This document shows, piece by piece, positions 37,028-45,355 of a stretch of DNA of 64,000 bases. Under the pieces are notes generated by a model. It was given only the letters and a program-made list of their open reading frames with translations, had not been told where the DNA came from and ran no database searches. This stretch comes from Actinoplanes solisilvae. Its GTDB lineage: Bacteria; Actinomycetota; Actinomycetes; Mycobacteriales; Micromonosporaceae. The position numbers and the translations under genes are program-made. Each line of letters opens with the position of its first letter. Positions within the stretch are counted from its first letter, which is position 1. The stretch spans positions 1 through 64,000 of the forward strand of contig NZ_RJAC01000010.1 in the NCBI RefSeq assembly GCF_003999975.1. The letters are read 5' to 3'.

Positions 37028-37915
37028 GTGGAGATGCGGCACCTGCGGTACTTCGTCGTGCTGGCGGAGGAGTGTCACTTCGGGCGGGCCGCCGCGCGGC
37101 TGCACATGGCCCAGTCGCCGCTGTCGCACCAGATCCGCCAGCTCGAGGAGGAGCTCGGCGTCGCGCTGTTCGAGCGCACCACCCGCCGGGTCGCCCTGAC
37201 CGTGGCCGGTGAGCGTTACCTCGAGCGGGTGCGCGAGGTGCTGCGCGCCGTCGAGGTCGCCGGGGACGAGGTGCGGCGGCTCGCGGCGGGCGAGACCGGG
37301 CGCGTCACCATCGGGTTCACGGGCTCGGCCACGTACGAGATGTTGCCTGTGCTCTCCCGCGATCTGCGCGAGAGCTTCCCCGGGATCGAGCTCGACCTGC
37401 GCGGTGAGCTGTTGACCCCCGACCAGGTGAGCGGGCTGCTCAGCGGCGAGCTCGACGTCGGGTTCCTGCGGCCGCCGGTACGCGCGGCCGGCCTCGACGT
37501 GCACGTGCTGCGCGAGGAGCCGCTGATCGTGGCGCTGCCCGCCGGTCACCGGCTCGCGAACCGGCGCCGGGTGCGGCTGGACGACCTCGCCGGGGAACGC
37601 TTCATCTGCTATCCCTCGCTTGGGCGTTCGGTCGTGCACGACATCAGCGCCGAGGCCTGCCGCCGGGCCGGTTTCACGCCCGACGTCGCCGAGGAGGTCG
37701 CCGAGACGTCGACGATCATCTCGTTCGTGGCGGCCGGGCTCGGGGTAGCGCTCGTGCCCGAGTCGGTGGCGCACCTGCGCGTGTCGGGTGCTCGCTACCG
37801 CCGCCTGCACGGCGATCCGGCCCACGTCGAGCTGGCGGTGGCGATCCGGGCATCGGGCGCGACCCCGCTGGCCGCCCGCGTTCAAAGGCGCGCGATTGAG
37901 ATCTCCGGTGGCTGA
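37028..37915 (+). CDS. LysR-family regulator of the catechol genes (CatR/BenM type)
   Basis: A 295-residue LysR-type regulator: winged helix at the N-terminus (MRHLRYFVVLAEECHFGRA, AQSPLSHQIRQLEEELG) and a periplasmic-binding-protein-like effector domain (LTPDQVSGLLSGELDVGF, FVAAGLGVALVPESV). It resembles CatR/BenM, which activate catechol genes in response to cis,cis-muconate. Unusually for that group it is co-directional with its presumed targets, with only 41 bp before catB, so it may be read as the first gene of the operon. GTG 37028 is used; ATG 37034 is also possible. Confidence 0.87.
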   Translation: MEMRHLRYFVVLAEECHFGRAAARLHMAQSPLSHQIRQLEEELGVALFERTTRRVALTVAGERYLERVREVLRAVEVAGDEVRRLAAGETGRVTIGFTGSATYEMLPVLSRDLRESFPGIELDLRGELLTPDQVSGLLSGELDVGFLRPPVRAAGLDVHVLREEPLIVALPAGHRLANRRRVRLDDLAGERFICYPSLGRSVVHDISAEACRRAGFTPDVAEEVAETSTIISFVAAGLGVALVPESVAHLRVSGARYRRLHGDPAHVELAVAIRASGATPLAARVQRRAIEISGG

Positions 37916-37956
37916 ATCGTGCTCTATCAGGTCTTTCCCTAGCCGACGAGCGGCGC

Positions 37957-39075
37957 GTGACACTGGCGTACGTGAAAATCAGCGCGGTGGAGGCGGTTCC
38001 GTACGCGATCCCGTACGTCAAGCCGTTGCGCTTCGCCAGCGGCGAGGTGCACCGGGCCGATCATGTCCTGGTGCGCGTGATCACCGACGAGGGTCTGGTT
38101 GGCACCGCCGACGCGCCGCCACGGCCCTTCACGTACGGGGAGACCCAGGCTTCGATCAAGGCGGTCATCGACACCGTCTTCACGCCGCAGATCGTCGGCC
38201 ACGACCCGATCGACCGCGAGTCGGTGGCCGTGAAGCTGCACCGCACGGTCGGCAACCACACCGCCAAGGCCGCGATCGACATGGCCCTGTGGGACATCCT
38301 CGGTCAACGCGCCGGGCTGCCGGTCAGCGACCTGCTCGGCGGCTGGACCGACCGGCTGCGCGTCGCCCACATGCTCGGCTTCGCCGACCCGGACGCGATG
38401 GTCGCCGAGGCCGAACGGATGGTCCTCGCGCACGGCATCACGACGTTCAAGGTGAAGGTCGGGCGGCACCCGATCGGGCTCGACATCGACGTCTGCCGGG
38501 CCCTGCGGCAACGCTTCGGCGACATGATCACGCTCTACGTGGACGGTAACCGGGGCTGGACCGCGGCCGAGTCGGCCCGCGCGCTCGACGAGATGGCCGA
38601 CCTCGGGCTCGAGTTCGCCGAGGAACTGTGCCCGGCCGACGATGTCGCCGGCCGCCGCTGGCTGGCCCGGCAGGCGCGGGTGCCGCTGTTCGCCGACGAG
38701 AGCGCGACCCGGCCGGCCGAGATCACCCGCGAGGTGCTCGACGGCGGCGTGACCGGCATCAGCATCAAAACCGCCCGCAGCGGGTTCACCGGCTCCCTGC
38801 GCATCCTCGGGCTCTGCGAGGGCCTCGGTGTCGACGTGGTGATCGGCAACCAGATCGACGGCCAGCTCGGCACTTCGTGCAGCCTCGCGTTCGGGGCCGC
38901 GTTCGAGCGCACCGCGCGGCGGCCCGCGGAGCTGTCCAACTTCCTCGACATGACCGACGACCTGCTCGAACAGCCGCTGCGCATCACCAACGGCGAGCTG
39001 CGCGTCAGCGAGGCACCCGGCCTCGGCGTCGCGATCGACCAGGACAAACTCGCGCACTACCGCACCGACGGCTGA
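37957..39075 (+). CDS. catB: muconate cycloisomerase
   Basis: A 372-residue enolase-superfamily enzyme that converts cis,cis-muconate to muconolactone in the catechol branch of the beta-ketoadipate pathway. The KVKVG motif, the metal ligands in VDGNRGW, FAEEL and FADES, and the second lysine in SIKTAR are all present. Related mandelate-racemase-type enzymes share this scaffold, but the next genes encode catechol dioxygenase and muconolactone isomerase, which settles the assignment. The GTG at 37957 is chosen; GTG 37972 is a slightly shorter option. Confidence 0.92.
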   Translation: MTLAYVKISAVEAVPYAIPYVKPLRFASGEVHRADHVLVRVITDEGLVGTADAPPRPFTYGETQASIKAVIDTVFTPQIVGHDPIDRESVAVKLHRTVGNHTAKAAIDMALWDILGQRAGLPVSDLLGGWTDRLRVAHMLGFADPDAMVAEAERMVLAHGITTFKVKVGRHPIGLDIDVCRALRQRFGDMITLYVDGNRGWTAAESARALDEMADLGLEFAEELCPADDVAGRRWLARQARVPLFADESATRPAEITREVLDGGVTGISIKTARSGFTGSLRILGLCEGLGVDVVIGNQIDGQLGTSCSLAFGAAFERTARRPAELSNFLDMTDDLLEQPLRITNGELRVSEAPGLGVAIDQDKLAHYRTDG

Positions 39076-39089
39076 CGAAGGGTACCGAC

Positions 39090-39920
39090 ATGACCAACGC
39101 GACCGCGGCCGCCACCGGCGCATCGGCGACCGAGCGTTTCCAGGCCGACAAGACACACACGAGTGACACCCCGCCCGAGCGGGTCGGTCAGCTCGCTCGC
39201 GAGGTGCTCGAGGCGGTGCACGACACGATCCGCAAGAACCAGGTCTCGTACGCCGAATATGACGCTCTGAAAGCCTGGCTGATCCGGGTCGGGGCGGACG
39301 GCGAGTGGCCGCTGTTCCTCGACGTGTTCGTCGAGCACGTGGTCGAGGAGGTCGCCAACGCCGGCCGTTCGGGGAGCAAAGGCACGATCGAGGGGCCGTT
39401 CTACGTGCCCGGCGCGCCGCTGTCCGAGGTCGAGGCCACGCTGCCGATGCGCCCCGACGAGAAGGGCACGCCGATGACGTTCCACGGCGTGGTGCGGGCG
39501 GTCGACGGCACAACCCTGGACGGCGCGGAGGTCGACATCTGGCACTGCGACGACGACGGCTTCTACGCCCGCTTCGCCCCCGGCATCCCCGAGTGGAACC
39601 TGCGCGGCCGCGTCACCACCGGAGACAAAGGCCAATTCCTGATCCGTACGATCCAGCCGGCGCCCTACCAGATCCCCACCGACGGGGCGACGGGCGCGCT
39701 GATCAGGGCGGCGAACTGGCACGCCTGGCGCCCGGCGCACCTGCACCTCAAGGTCACCGCGCCGGGCCACCTGCCGATCACGACGCAGCTCTACTTCCCG
39801 GGCGACCCGCACAACAACGACGACATCGCCTCGGCGGTCAAGCCCGAGCTGATGCTCGACCCGCGCTCGTCGGGCGACGGTGTCGACGTCGAGTACGACT
39901 TCGTCCTCGACCCGGCGTAG
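39090..39920 (+). CDS. catA: catechol 1,2-dioxygenase
   Basis: A 276-residue intradiol ring-cleavage dioxygenase that opens catechol to cis,cis-muconate using Fe(III). By alignment from memory with characterised CatA, the iron ligands are Y159 (WHCDDDGFYARF), Y193 (IQPAPYQIP), H217 and H219 (RPAHLHLKV). The N-terminal helical dimerisation part is present. GAAGGG precedes the ATG, which lies 14 bp after catB. Hydroxyquinol dioxygenase is the nearest alternative, but the catB and catC neighbours favour catechol. Confidence 0.92.
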   Translation: MTNATAAATGASATERFQADKTHTSDTPPERVGQLAREVLEAVHDTIRKNQVSYAEYDALKAWLIRVGADGEWPLFLDVFVEHVVEEVANAGRSGSKGTIEGPFYVPGAPLSEVEATLPMRPDEKGTPMTFHGVVRAVDGTTLDGAEVDIWHCDDDGFYARFAPGIPEWNLRGRVTTGDKGQFLIRTIQPAPYQIPTDGATGALIRAANWHAWRPAHLHLKVTAPGHLPITTQLYFPGDPHNNDDIASAVKPELMLDPRSSGDGVDVEYDFVLDPA

Positions 39921-39924
39921 CCCG

Positions 39925-40233
39925 ATGCTCTACGCCGTACGGATGGAGGTCGATCTGCCGTCGAACCTCGACTTCGACGAGCGGGCCGACCTGATCGCCC
40001 GCGAGAAGGCGATGTGCCAGCAGCTGCAGCGCACGGGTGAGTGGGTCAGCATCTGGCGCGTCGTCGGTCGCTACGCCAACCTGTCGATCTTCGACGTGGC
40101 CTCGCACGAACGTCTCCACGACATCCTCTGGAACCTGCCGCTGTTCCAGTACATGCACGTCGAGGTCACCGCGCTGACCCAGCACCCGTCCGCCCTCAAC
40201 GCCGGCGCGCCCTCGACAGCAGAGATGGACTGA
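39925..40233 (+). CDS. catC: muconolactone delta-isomerase
   Basis: A 102-residue enzyme that moves the double bond of muconolactone to give the beta-ketoadipate enol-lactone. Family features are MLYAVRMEVDLP, ERADLIAREKA, GRYANLSIFDV and LPLFQYMHVEVTALTQHP. It is slightly longer than usual because of a C-terminal extension (SALNAGAPSTAEMD). It starts 4 bp after the catA stop. The last 38 bp overlap the convergent aldo/keto reductase gene. The enol-lactone hydrolase and later steps are not in the window. Confidence 0.92.
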   Translation: MLYAVRMEVDLPSNLDFDERADLIAREKAMCQQLQRTGEWVSIWRVVGRYANLSIFDVASHERLHDILWNLPLFQYMHVEVTALTQHPSALNAGAPSTAEMD

Positions 40234-41218
40234 CCCAGCCGTTCTCGGCCGGATTGAGGGTGACGCCGGGCGGGACGATCTCGTCGACCCGGTCGAGCAC
40301 GTCGCCGGAGAGCACGACGTCGGCCGCGGCGAGCTGCGACTCCAGGTGATCCATCGTGCGCGGGCCGATGATCGGCGCGGTGATCGCCGGGTGGCGCAGC
40401 ACGAACGCGATCGCGAGCTGGATCAGCGACAGCCCGGCCTCGTCGGCGAGCTTGGCCAGCTGTTCGACGGCGTCGAGTTTGCGCTGGTTCTCGGGCAGGC
40501 TCAGGTCGAAACGGTTGGCGAGACGCTGCCGGGCGGGCGACGCCGGGCCGTCCTGCGCGTCCCGGCTGTAGCGGCCCGAGAGCCAGCCGCCGGCGAGCGG
40601 GCTGTACGGGATCACGCCCATCCCGAACCGCTGCGCGACCGGCAGCACCTCGTTCTCGACGTTGCGGACCAGGATCGAGTACGGCGGCTGCTCGCTCACG
40701 AAACGCTCACGCCCCCGCCGCTCGGCCACCCACTGCGCCTCGACGATCGTCGACGGCGGAAACGTGGAATGCCCGATGTAGCGCACCTTGCCGGCCCGCA
40801 CCAGATCGGTGAGCGCCCCGAGGGTCTCGTCGAGATCGACCGCCGGGTCCCAGCGGTGGATCTGATAGAGATCGATCCAGTCGGTGCCGAGGCGCCGCAG
40901 CGAGTCCTCCACCTCCCGTACGATCCACCGGCGCGAATTACCGCGGTGGTTCGGGTCGTCGCCCATCGGCATGTGCGCCTTGGTGGCCAGTACGACGTCG
41001 TCGCGGCGCCCGGCCAGGGCCTTGCCGACGATCTCCTCGGACTCGCCGGCCGAATAGACGTCGGCGGTGTCGACGAAGTTGATCCCGGCGTCGAGCGCCC
41101 GGTGGATGATCCTGATGCTCTCGTCGTGGTTTTTCGTGCCCCACGCCCCGAACATCATCGTGCCCAGGCACAGCTTGCTGACCTGCACACCCGTGCGGCC
41201 CAGCGGTCGTGTCTCCAT
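40196..41218 (-). CDS. aldo/keto reductase
   Basis: A 340-residue aldo/keto reductase with the (beta/alpha)8 barrel pattern MGVQVSKLCLGTM-like opening (GVQVSKLCLGTMMFG). The catalytic tetrad is visible as D and Y in VDTADVYSAGES, K in LATKAH and H in YQIHRWDP. It reduces aldehydes or ketones with NADPH; the substrate is unknown. It converges with the cat operon, overlapping catC by 38 bp, and follows the DUF2255 gene by 15 bp on the same strand, probably on one transcript. Confidence 0.87.
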   Translation of the reverse strand: METRPLGRTGVQVSKLCLGTMMFGAWGTKNHDESIRIIHRALDAGINFVDTADVYSAGESEEIVGKALAGRRDDVVLATKAHMPMGDDPNHRGNSRRWIVREVEDSLRRLGTDWIDLYQIHRWDPAVDLDETLGALTDLVRAGKVRYIGHSTFPPSTIVEAQWVAERRGRERFVSEQPPYSILVRNVENEVLPVAQRFGMGVIPYSPLAGGWLSGRYSRDAQDGPASPARQRLANRFDLSLPENQRKLDAVEQLAKLADEAGLSLIQLAIAFVLRHPAITAPIIGPRTMDHLESQLAAADVVLSGDVLDRVDEIVPPGVTLNPAENGWVSPSLLSRARRR

Positions 41219-41233
41219 TTCGGCAAACCTCCC

Positions 41234-41608
41234 TCAGGACTTCGGCAGCAGTCGGAGCGTCAACGGCCCCACCTCGGGGCCGGTGACAGTGCCGACGATC
41301 GCGGGGCCGTACCGGTCGTACTTGTCGTGGTAGGCCCGGTCGACCACGGCGGGGTCGGCCGGCGAGTCGGCGAAAGTGACCTCGCGCTCGACGCCGCCGA
41401 CCCGGACGCTGCCGATGCCGGCGGCCCGGGCGCGGCGGTACCAGCCGTTGTTCGCGCCGTACGCACTGCGGACACAGAGGTCGTCGCCCACTCGGACGAC
41501 CCAGATAGTGACGTACGGCCTCAGGGTGCCGTCGCCGCGGCGCGACGAGATGTCCAGTTCGTCGGCGCCACCGATCGCGGTCAGATCCTGCTCGCTCCAA
41601 GTACTCAC
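41234..41608 (-). CDS. DUF2255 family protein
   Basis: A 124-residue protein matching DUF2255: TLRPYVTIWVVRVGDDLCVRS, GANNGWYRRARAAGIG and YHDKYDRYG. The split-barrel-like pattern resembles nitroreductase/F420-dependent small enzymes, and members are often found next to oxidoreductases, as here. No function has been established that I know of. It is likely co-transcribed with the aldo/keto reductase downstream. Confidence 0.75.
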   Translation of the reverse strand: MSTWSEQDLTAIGGADELDISSRRGDGTLRPYVTIWVVRVGDDLCVRSAYGANNGWYRRARAAGIGSVRVGGVEREVTFADSPADPAVVDRAYHDKYDRYGPAIVGTVTGPEVGPLTLRLLPKS

Positions 41609-41649
41609 CCCGCCGAGTCAACACCCGATCGCCGCCATCTGCCCGGTAA

Positions 41650-41823
41650 CGACAGGGCCTCCCTGAGCGCGGCGGGCCGACGTTCATCCACCTCGACCCG
41701 GCGGCCCGCTCGTTCTACCAGGATTGTGATCGAATCGTCGAAGACGTCGTCGCGCTTCTGCGCGGGGAGGCCGGGCGGGTCAATATCGACCGTCCAGCCG
41801 GAACCGATCGGCCGCGCGCCTGA
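41650..41823 (+). pseudogene. C-terminal remnant of an MmyB-type XRE regulator
   Basis: An open stretch of 57 codons with no start reads FIHLDPAARSFYQDCDRIV, EDVVALLRGEAGR and ends at TGA. The same pattern, FLEPEDRSLRPDWDRATREA, occurs in the intact MmyB-type regulator at 51.4 kb of this window and in that family generally, just after the ligand-domain core. The helix-turn-helix and most of the ligand domain are missing, and a stop lies directly upstream, so this is a gene fossil. The rest of the 310-bp gap (41609-41918) shows nothing else I recognise. Confidence 0.6.
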
Positions 41824-41918
41824 TTGCTGTTTCCGGGCTTCTCCGCCAACCTGGGGAATTGCCGTCCGGCACCCTATTGTGATCACCATTCGATGATCAG
41901 CGGAGACCGAGAAGATCA

Positions 41919-42947
41919 ATGAGCGAATCGCCAATTCCTAACGATCCGGGTCGATCGGATCCGCAACGCGAGAATCCCCCGCCTTCGTATCCCTCTTTTG
42001 AGCAATCCTCATATGGGCAGCCGTCGTCCGAGCAGCCGCCTTATGGGCAGCAGGCGCCGGCCGACCAGCAGTCGCACGGGCAGCCGGCGACGTCTGAGCA
42101 GCAGCCGTACGCGCAACCGCCGTCGTCTGAGCAGCAGCCGTATGGGCAGCAGCCGTCTGAGCAGCCGCCGTATGGGCAGCAGCCGTATGGGCAGCCTTCT
42201 TATGGCCAGCCGCCGTCGTACGGGTCGCCGTCGCCGGGGCAGCCTTACGGGCAGTCGCAGGGGCAGCAGCCTTACGGGCAGTCGCCGTCCGGGCCGCAGA
42301 CGTACGGGCAGCCGTCCTATGAGCAGCCGTCGTACGGGCAGACCGCTTACGGGCAGCAGCCGTATGGGCAGCCGGCCTACGGGGTCCCCTCGTCGCCGCC
42401 GCAGGCCTATGAACCGACCTCGTATCAGCCACCCGCGTACGGGCAGCTCGAACCGACGGTGCAATGGCCGGGACAGGAATCGCCGGCGGCCGTCGTGCCG
42501 CCGACATACGAGCAGGCCGTGCAGCCCTATCAGCAGCCGGCCGCGCCGGCCTATCACGGGCAGCACACCGGCATGGCCTATCCGGCGCCGATCAGCGGGC
42601 AACTCGTGTCGGCGGGCGGACGATTCGGCGCGGTACTGCTCGACAGTCTGCTCATGGTGGTGACACTGTGGATCGGCTGGCTCGTCTGGTCGATGTTCAC
42701 CTGGGTCGACGGCCAATCCCCGGCCAAGAAATTGCTCGGCCACGTCGTCGCCGACCCGCAAACCGGACAGCCGTTCGACTGGGGCAAGATGGCATTACGC
42801 GAACTGTGCGTGAAAGGACTGCTGGGCACGGTGCTGAATCTGGTCAGCTTCGGCATCTACTCGTGGGTCGACGCCCTCATGGTCTTCGGCGATCGGCAAC
42901 GCACCCTGCACGACCGGATAGCGGGCTCGATCGTGCGGCACCGGTAG
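41919..42947 (+). CDS. RDD-family membrane protein with long Tyr/Gly/Gln/Pro-rich N-terminus
   Basis: A 342-residue protein. Residues about 20-220 are a low-complexity region built on PYGQ/SYGQ/SEQP-type units; residues about 225-342 form an RDD domain with two main membrane helices (RFGAVLLDSLLMVVTLWIGW; LLGTVLNLVSFGIYSWVDAL) and the sequence DGQSPAKKLLGHVV, ending in RTLHDRIAGSIVRHR. RDD proteins are small membrane proteins of uncertain transport or assembly role. The disordered tail resembles prion-like domains and probably faces the cytoplasm. The ATG follows a GAGACCGAGAAG stretch. Confidence 0.8.
   Translation: MSESPIPNDPGRSDPQRENPPPSYPSFEQSSYGQPSSEQPPYGQQAPADQQSHGQPATSEQQPYAQPPSSEQQPYGQQPSEQPPYGQQPYGQPSYGQPPSYGSPSPGQPYGQSQGQQPYGQSPSGPQTYGQPSYEQPSYGQTAYGQQPYGQPAYGVPSSPPQAYEPTSYQPPAYGQLEPTVQWPGQESPAAVVPPTYEQAVQPYQQPAAPAYHGQHTGMAYPAPISGQLVSAGGRFGAVLLDSLLMVVTLWIGWLVWSMFTWVDGQSPAKKLLGHVVADPQTGQPFDWGKMALRELCVKGLLGTVLNLVSFGIYSWVDALMVFGDRQRTLHDRIAGSIVRHR
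42000..42400 (+). repeat. degenerate in-frame tandem repeats encoding YGQP-type units
   Basis: Units such as CAGCCGTATGGGCAG, CAGCCTTACGGGCAG and CAGCCGTCGTACGGG recur in frame through the first half of the RDD gene, coding Q-P-Y-G-Q and variants. Codon choice varies between copies (TAT/TAC, GGG/GGC), so the array is old enough to have drifted but could still change in copy number. Confidence 0.75.
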
Positions 42948-43082
42948 CCGCTCGATCCCCCGGCGCGGCACGGCGTACAGCAAACCGGCAGGGACACGAT
43001 CGGGCGGGCAACATGCCCCGGGGACGAACCTGGGCGACAATGAGCGCGCACGAACGTTTCTCAACTCTGGAAGGACCCTCCG

Positions 43083-44042
43083 TTGGCCGGTGGACTCGTA
43101 GCCCTGTTGGATGACGTGGCGGTGCTGGCCCGCACCGCCGCCGCCTCCATCGACGACGTCGGGGTGGCCGCGGCCAAAGCCGGCGCCAAGGCGGCGGGCG
43201 TGGTCATCGACGACGCCGCGGTCACCCCGCAATACGTACGCGACCTGGCCGCCGAACGCGAAGTGCCGATCATCAAACGCATCGCGATCGGGTCGCTGCG
43301 CAACAAGTTCCTGATCATCCTGCCCGCGGTGCTGCTGCTCAGCCAGTTCGTGCCGTGGCTGCTCACGCCGATCCTGATGATCGGTGGCGCGTACCTGTGC
43401 TACGAGGGCGCCGAGAAGGTGTGGGCGAAGATCGCGCACCACGATCACGGCGACGAGGACGGGGCGAAAGACGAGAAGACGCTGATCGCGGGGGCGGTCC
43501 GCACCGACCTGATCCTGTCGGCCGAGATCATGGTGATCACGCTGAACGAGGTGATCGACGAGCCGTTCTGGTCGCGGCTGGCGATCCTGGCGGTGGTAGC
43601 ACTGGTGATGACGGTGGCGGTGTACGGAGTCGTGGCGCTGATCGTCAAGATGGACGATGCTGGGCTGCGGCTGGCCCAACTGTCGGGGCCGATCTCGTCG
43701 TTCGGGCGAGGGCTGGTCAAGGCCATGCCGATCGTGCTGACGACGCTGACCGTGGTGGGCACGGCGGCGATGCTGTGGGTCGGCGGGCACATCCTGCTGG
43801 TCGGCACGGACGAACTGGGGTGGCACGCCCTCTACTCGGCGGTGCATCACATGGAGGAAGCGGTCCACGACGCCACGGGGGCCCTTGGCGGGCTGCTCGG
43901 GTGGATCGTCAATACCGTCTTCAGTGCGATCCTCGGGCTTATCGTGGGCGCGATCGTCGTGGTGGTCATGACCTTCACGCTTCACCGGCGCAAGAAGGCG
44001 CCCGCTGCGGTCGAGGAGTCGGCTGAGGCTGAGGCTCACTGA
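43083..44042 (+). CDS. DUF808 family membrane protein (YedI-like)
   Basis: A 319-residue membrane protein: GGLVALLDDVAVLARTAAAS at the start, DDAAVTPQYVRDLAAEREVP, KRIAIGSLRNKFLIILP, ILMIGGAYLCYEGAEKVW, then six or so further hydrophobic stretches and a charged tail. These are hallmark segments of DUF808/YedI, inner-membrane proteins without a known role. The TTG start is chosen because GGAAGGA lies upstream and the family begins with this leucine/methionine-AGGL motif. No partner genes are apparent. The 254 bp after it, up to the small basic gene, show no feature I can support. Confidence 0.8.
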   Translation: MAGGLVALLDDVAVLARTAAASIDDVGVAAAKAGAKAAGVVIDDAAVTPQYVRDLAAEREVPIIKRIAIGSLRNKFLIILPAVLLLSQFVPWLLTPILMIGGAYLCYEGAEKVWAKIAHHDHGDEDGAKDEKTLIAGAVRTDLILSAEIMVITLNEVIDEPFWSRLAILAVVALVMTVAVYGVVALIVKMDDAGLRLAQLSGPISSFGRGLVKAMPIVLTTLTVVGTAAMLWVGGHILLVGTDELGWHALYSAVHHMEEAVHDATGALGGLLGWIVNTVFSAILGLIVGAIVVVVMTFTLHRRKKAPAAVEESAEAEAH

Positions 44043-44296
44043 TCTGAGCGTGGAGCTCTCAGGCTGGGACGGCTCTCATCGCATCTCGGCCTGAGTGATC
44101 CCCTGACGGGGCGTAGATCGGCTTCCGCGCTGTCGTCACCGTGGTCGGCACGTCACCTGGGCGGGCCCGAGTGGTGGGTCAAGCCGGCGCACCCTGCCGG
44201 TTCAGGATGAACGCTCCGCGCCCTTGAGGGGGTGGGCCCGCGACCTCGAGGGTCTTGGCCAGGCGATCGCGGGTCGGTGACGGTGGGGACTTGGGG

Positions 44297-44449
44297 TCAG
44301 TAGCGGCGGCGGTTTTGCAGGCGGGTGAACAGGCCTCGAAGGCGGCGCTGGTTCTCGGGCTTGGCCATCTGGCGGCGGCCCTGGTCCACCAGGCGGCGGC
44401 CCTGCGGGCCCTGCAGGAAGGTGCGGACACGTTGGGCGAGAGTCGCCAT
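44297..44449 (-). CDS. 50-residue basic protein, unknown function
   Basis: A short open frame encodes 50 residues beginning MATLAQRVRTFLQGPQGRRL and ending FTRLQNRRRY. It carries a perfect AGGAGG Shine-Dalgarno with a 7-base spacer to its ATG. The product is rich in Arg and Gln (pI clearly basic), helical by pattern, with repeated PQGRRL / PENQRRL motifs. Similar tiny basic proteins appear in other actinobacteria as far as I recall, without assigned function. It lies 114 bp downstream of the dedA gene on the same strand. Confidence 0.65.
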   Translation of the reverse strand: MATLAQRVRTFLQGPQGRRLVDQGRRQMAKPENQRRLRGLFTRLQNRRRY

Positions 44450-44563
44450 CTTGGAGCCTCCTATTGGTCGCGTGTCCTCTTGTTACCCGCTCAGCCCGCG
44501 ACGGAACCGGATTAGCGCCGTACGAAACGTTGAAAGGCCTGGCGCCGAGGGAGCTCGGCGGGT

Positions 44564-45157
44564 TCAGGCCTGGGTGGTCCGGGCGCGGTGGCGGCGTCTC
44601 CAGACGTAGGCGATCAGCGCCAGTGCGGCTACCACGGCAACGGCTATCAGGTAGCGGGTGGAGGTCTTTGCTATTTCCTCGATGTGGTTGCCGGCCAGGT
44701 AGCCGCCGGTTGACCAGAGGGACACCCAGAGGGCGGCGCCCAAGGTGTTCCAGGCCAGGAATTTGTGGAAGGGCATGCCGGTGATACCCGCCACGAGGCC
44801 GTTGAATTGGCGTAGGCCCTCGACGAAACGGGCTACCACGACGATTTTCGGGCCCTGACGGGACATGAACGCTTCGACCCTGTCGAATCGTTCGGGAGTC
44901 AGCCGAACGTACTTGCCGAAGCGTTCTATCAGGGGACGGCCGCCGCGCCGGCCGATCCAATAGCCGAGGCTGTCGCCGACTACGGCTGCTACGAAAGCGG
45001 CGACGGCGACACCGAAGATGTTCAGGTCGCCCCGGCCGGCCAGGGCGGCGCCGGCGACAATCGCCGCCTCACCGGGGGCGGGGATGCCGAAGCTCTCGAC
45101 GAAGGTGACGCCGGCCACGCCGAAGTAGCCGAAGCGGTCGACGAGGTCCAGCAGCAT
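44564..45157 (-). CDS. DedA/SNARE-associated family membrane protein
   Basis: A 197-residue DedA-family protein: FGYFGVAGVTFVESFGIPAPGE, GDSLGYWIGRRGG and the conserved segment RFVEGLRQFNGLVAG, with hydrophobic helices and a basic C-terminus (WRRRHRARTTQA). DedA proteins are membrane transporters recently tied to recycling of undecaprenyl phosphate and other lipids; which activity applies here is unknown. The ATG at 45157 starts the typical family N-terminus; an upstream ATG at 45193 would add twelve residues. Confidence 0.87.
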   Translation of the reverse strand: MLLDLVDRFGYFGVAGVTFVESFGIPAPGEAAIVAGAALAGRGDLNIFGVAVAAFVAAVVGDSLGYWIGRRGGRPLIERFGKYVRLTPERFDRVEAFMSRQGPKIVVVARFVEGLRQFNGLVAGITGMPFHKFLAWNTLGAALWVSLWSTGGYLAGNHIEEIAKTSTRYLIAVAVVAALALIAYVWRRRHRARTTQA

Positions 45158-45355
45158 CGCCCTACGGTAGGTCGGCGACGCGGGCCGGGGCACGCTTTCG
45201 CGAGGGTCGTCACGGAGGTGAACCCACAGTCTGCCCCTACGTTTGGTGGTCCCCTCGCCCGGTCCGGTTCAAGGGCGGGTACGGTCGGGATGGCGGTGGG
45301 GGTCCGCTGTTACGGAAAGCGCGGTTCGTCCGCCGGACCGAGTTGGGGGAAGCGA

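Noticed and set aside
41605..41934. A 109-codon minus-strand frame between DUF2255 and the RDD gene
   Set aside because: No family-like pattern and it is antisense to the MmyB remnant, which has recognisable sequence.
44179..44960. Longer minus-strand frames around the 50-residue protein and dedA
   Set aside because: Compositionally biased (Pro/Arg-rich), without ribosome-binding sites, and they overlap dedA in another frame; only the short frame with AGGAGG is convincing.
45200..45355. Fluoride riboswitch upstream of the crcB pair
   Set aside because: I could not find the conserved GGNGAUGG...CUGAUGACNCC-like elements or the pseudoknot arrangement.
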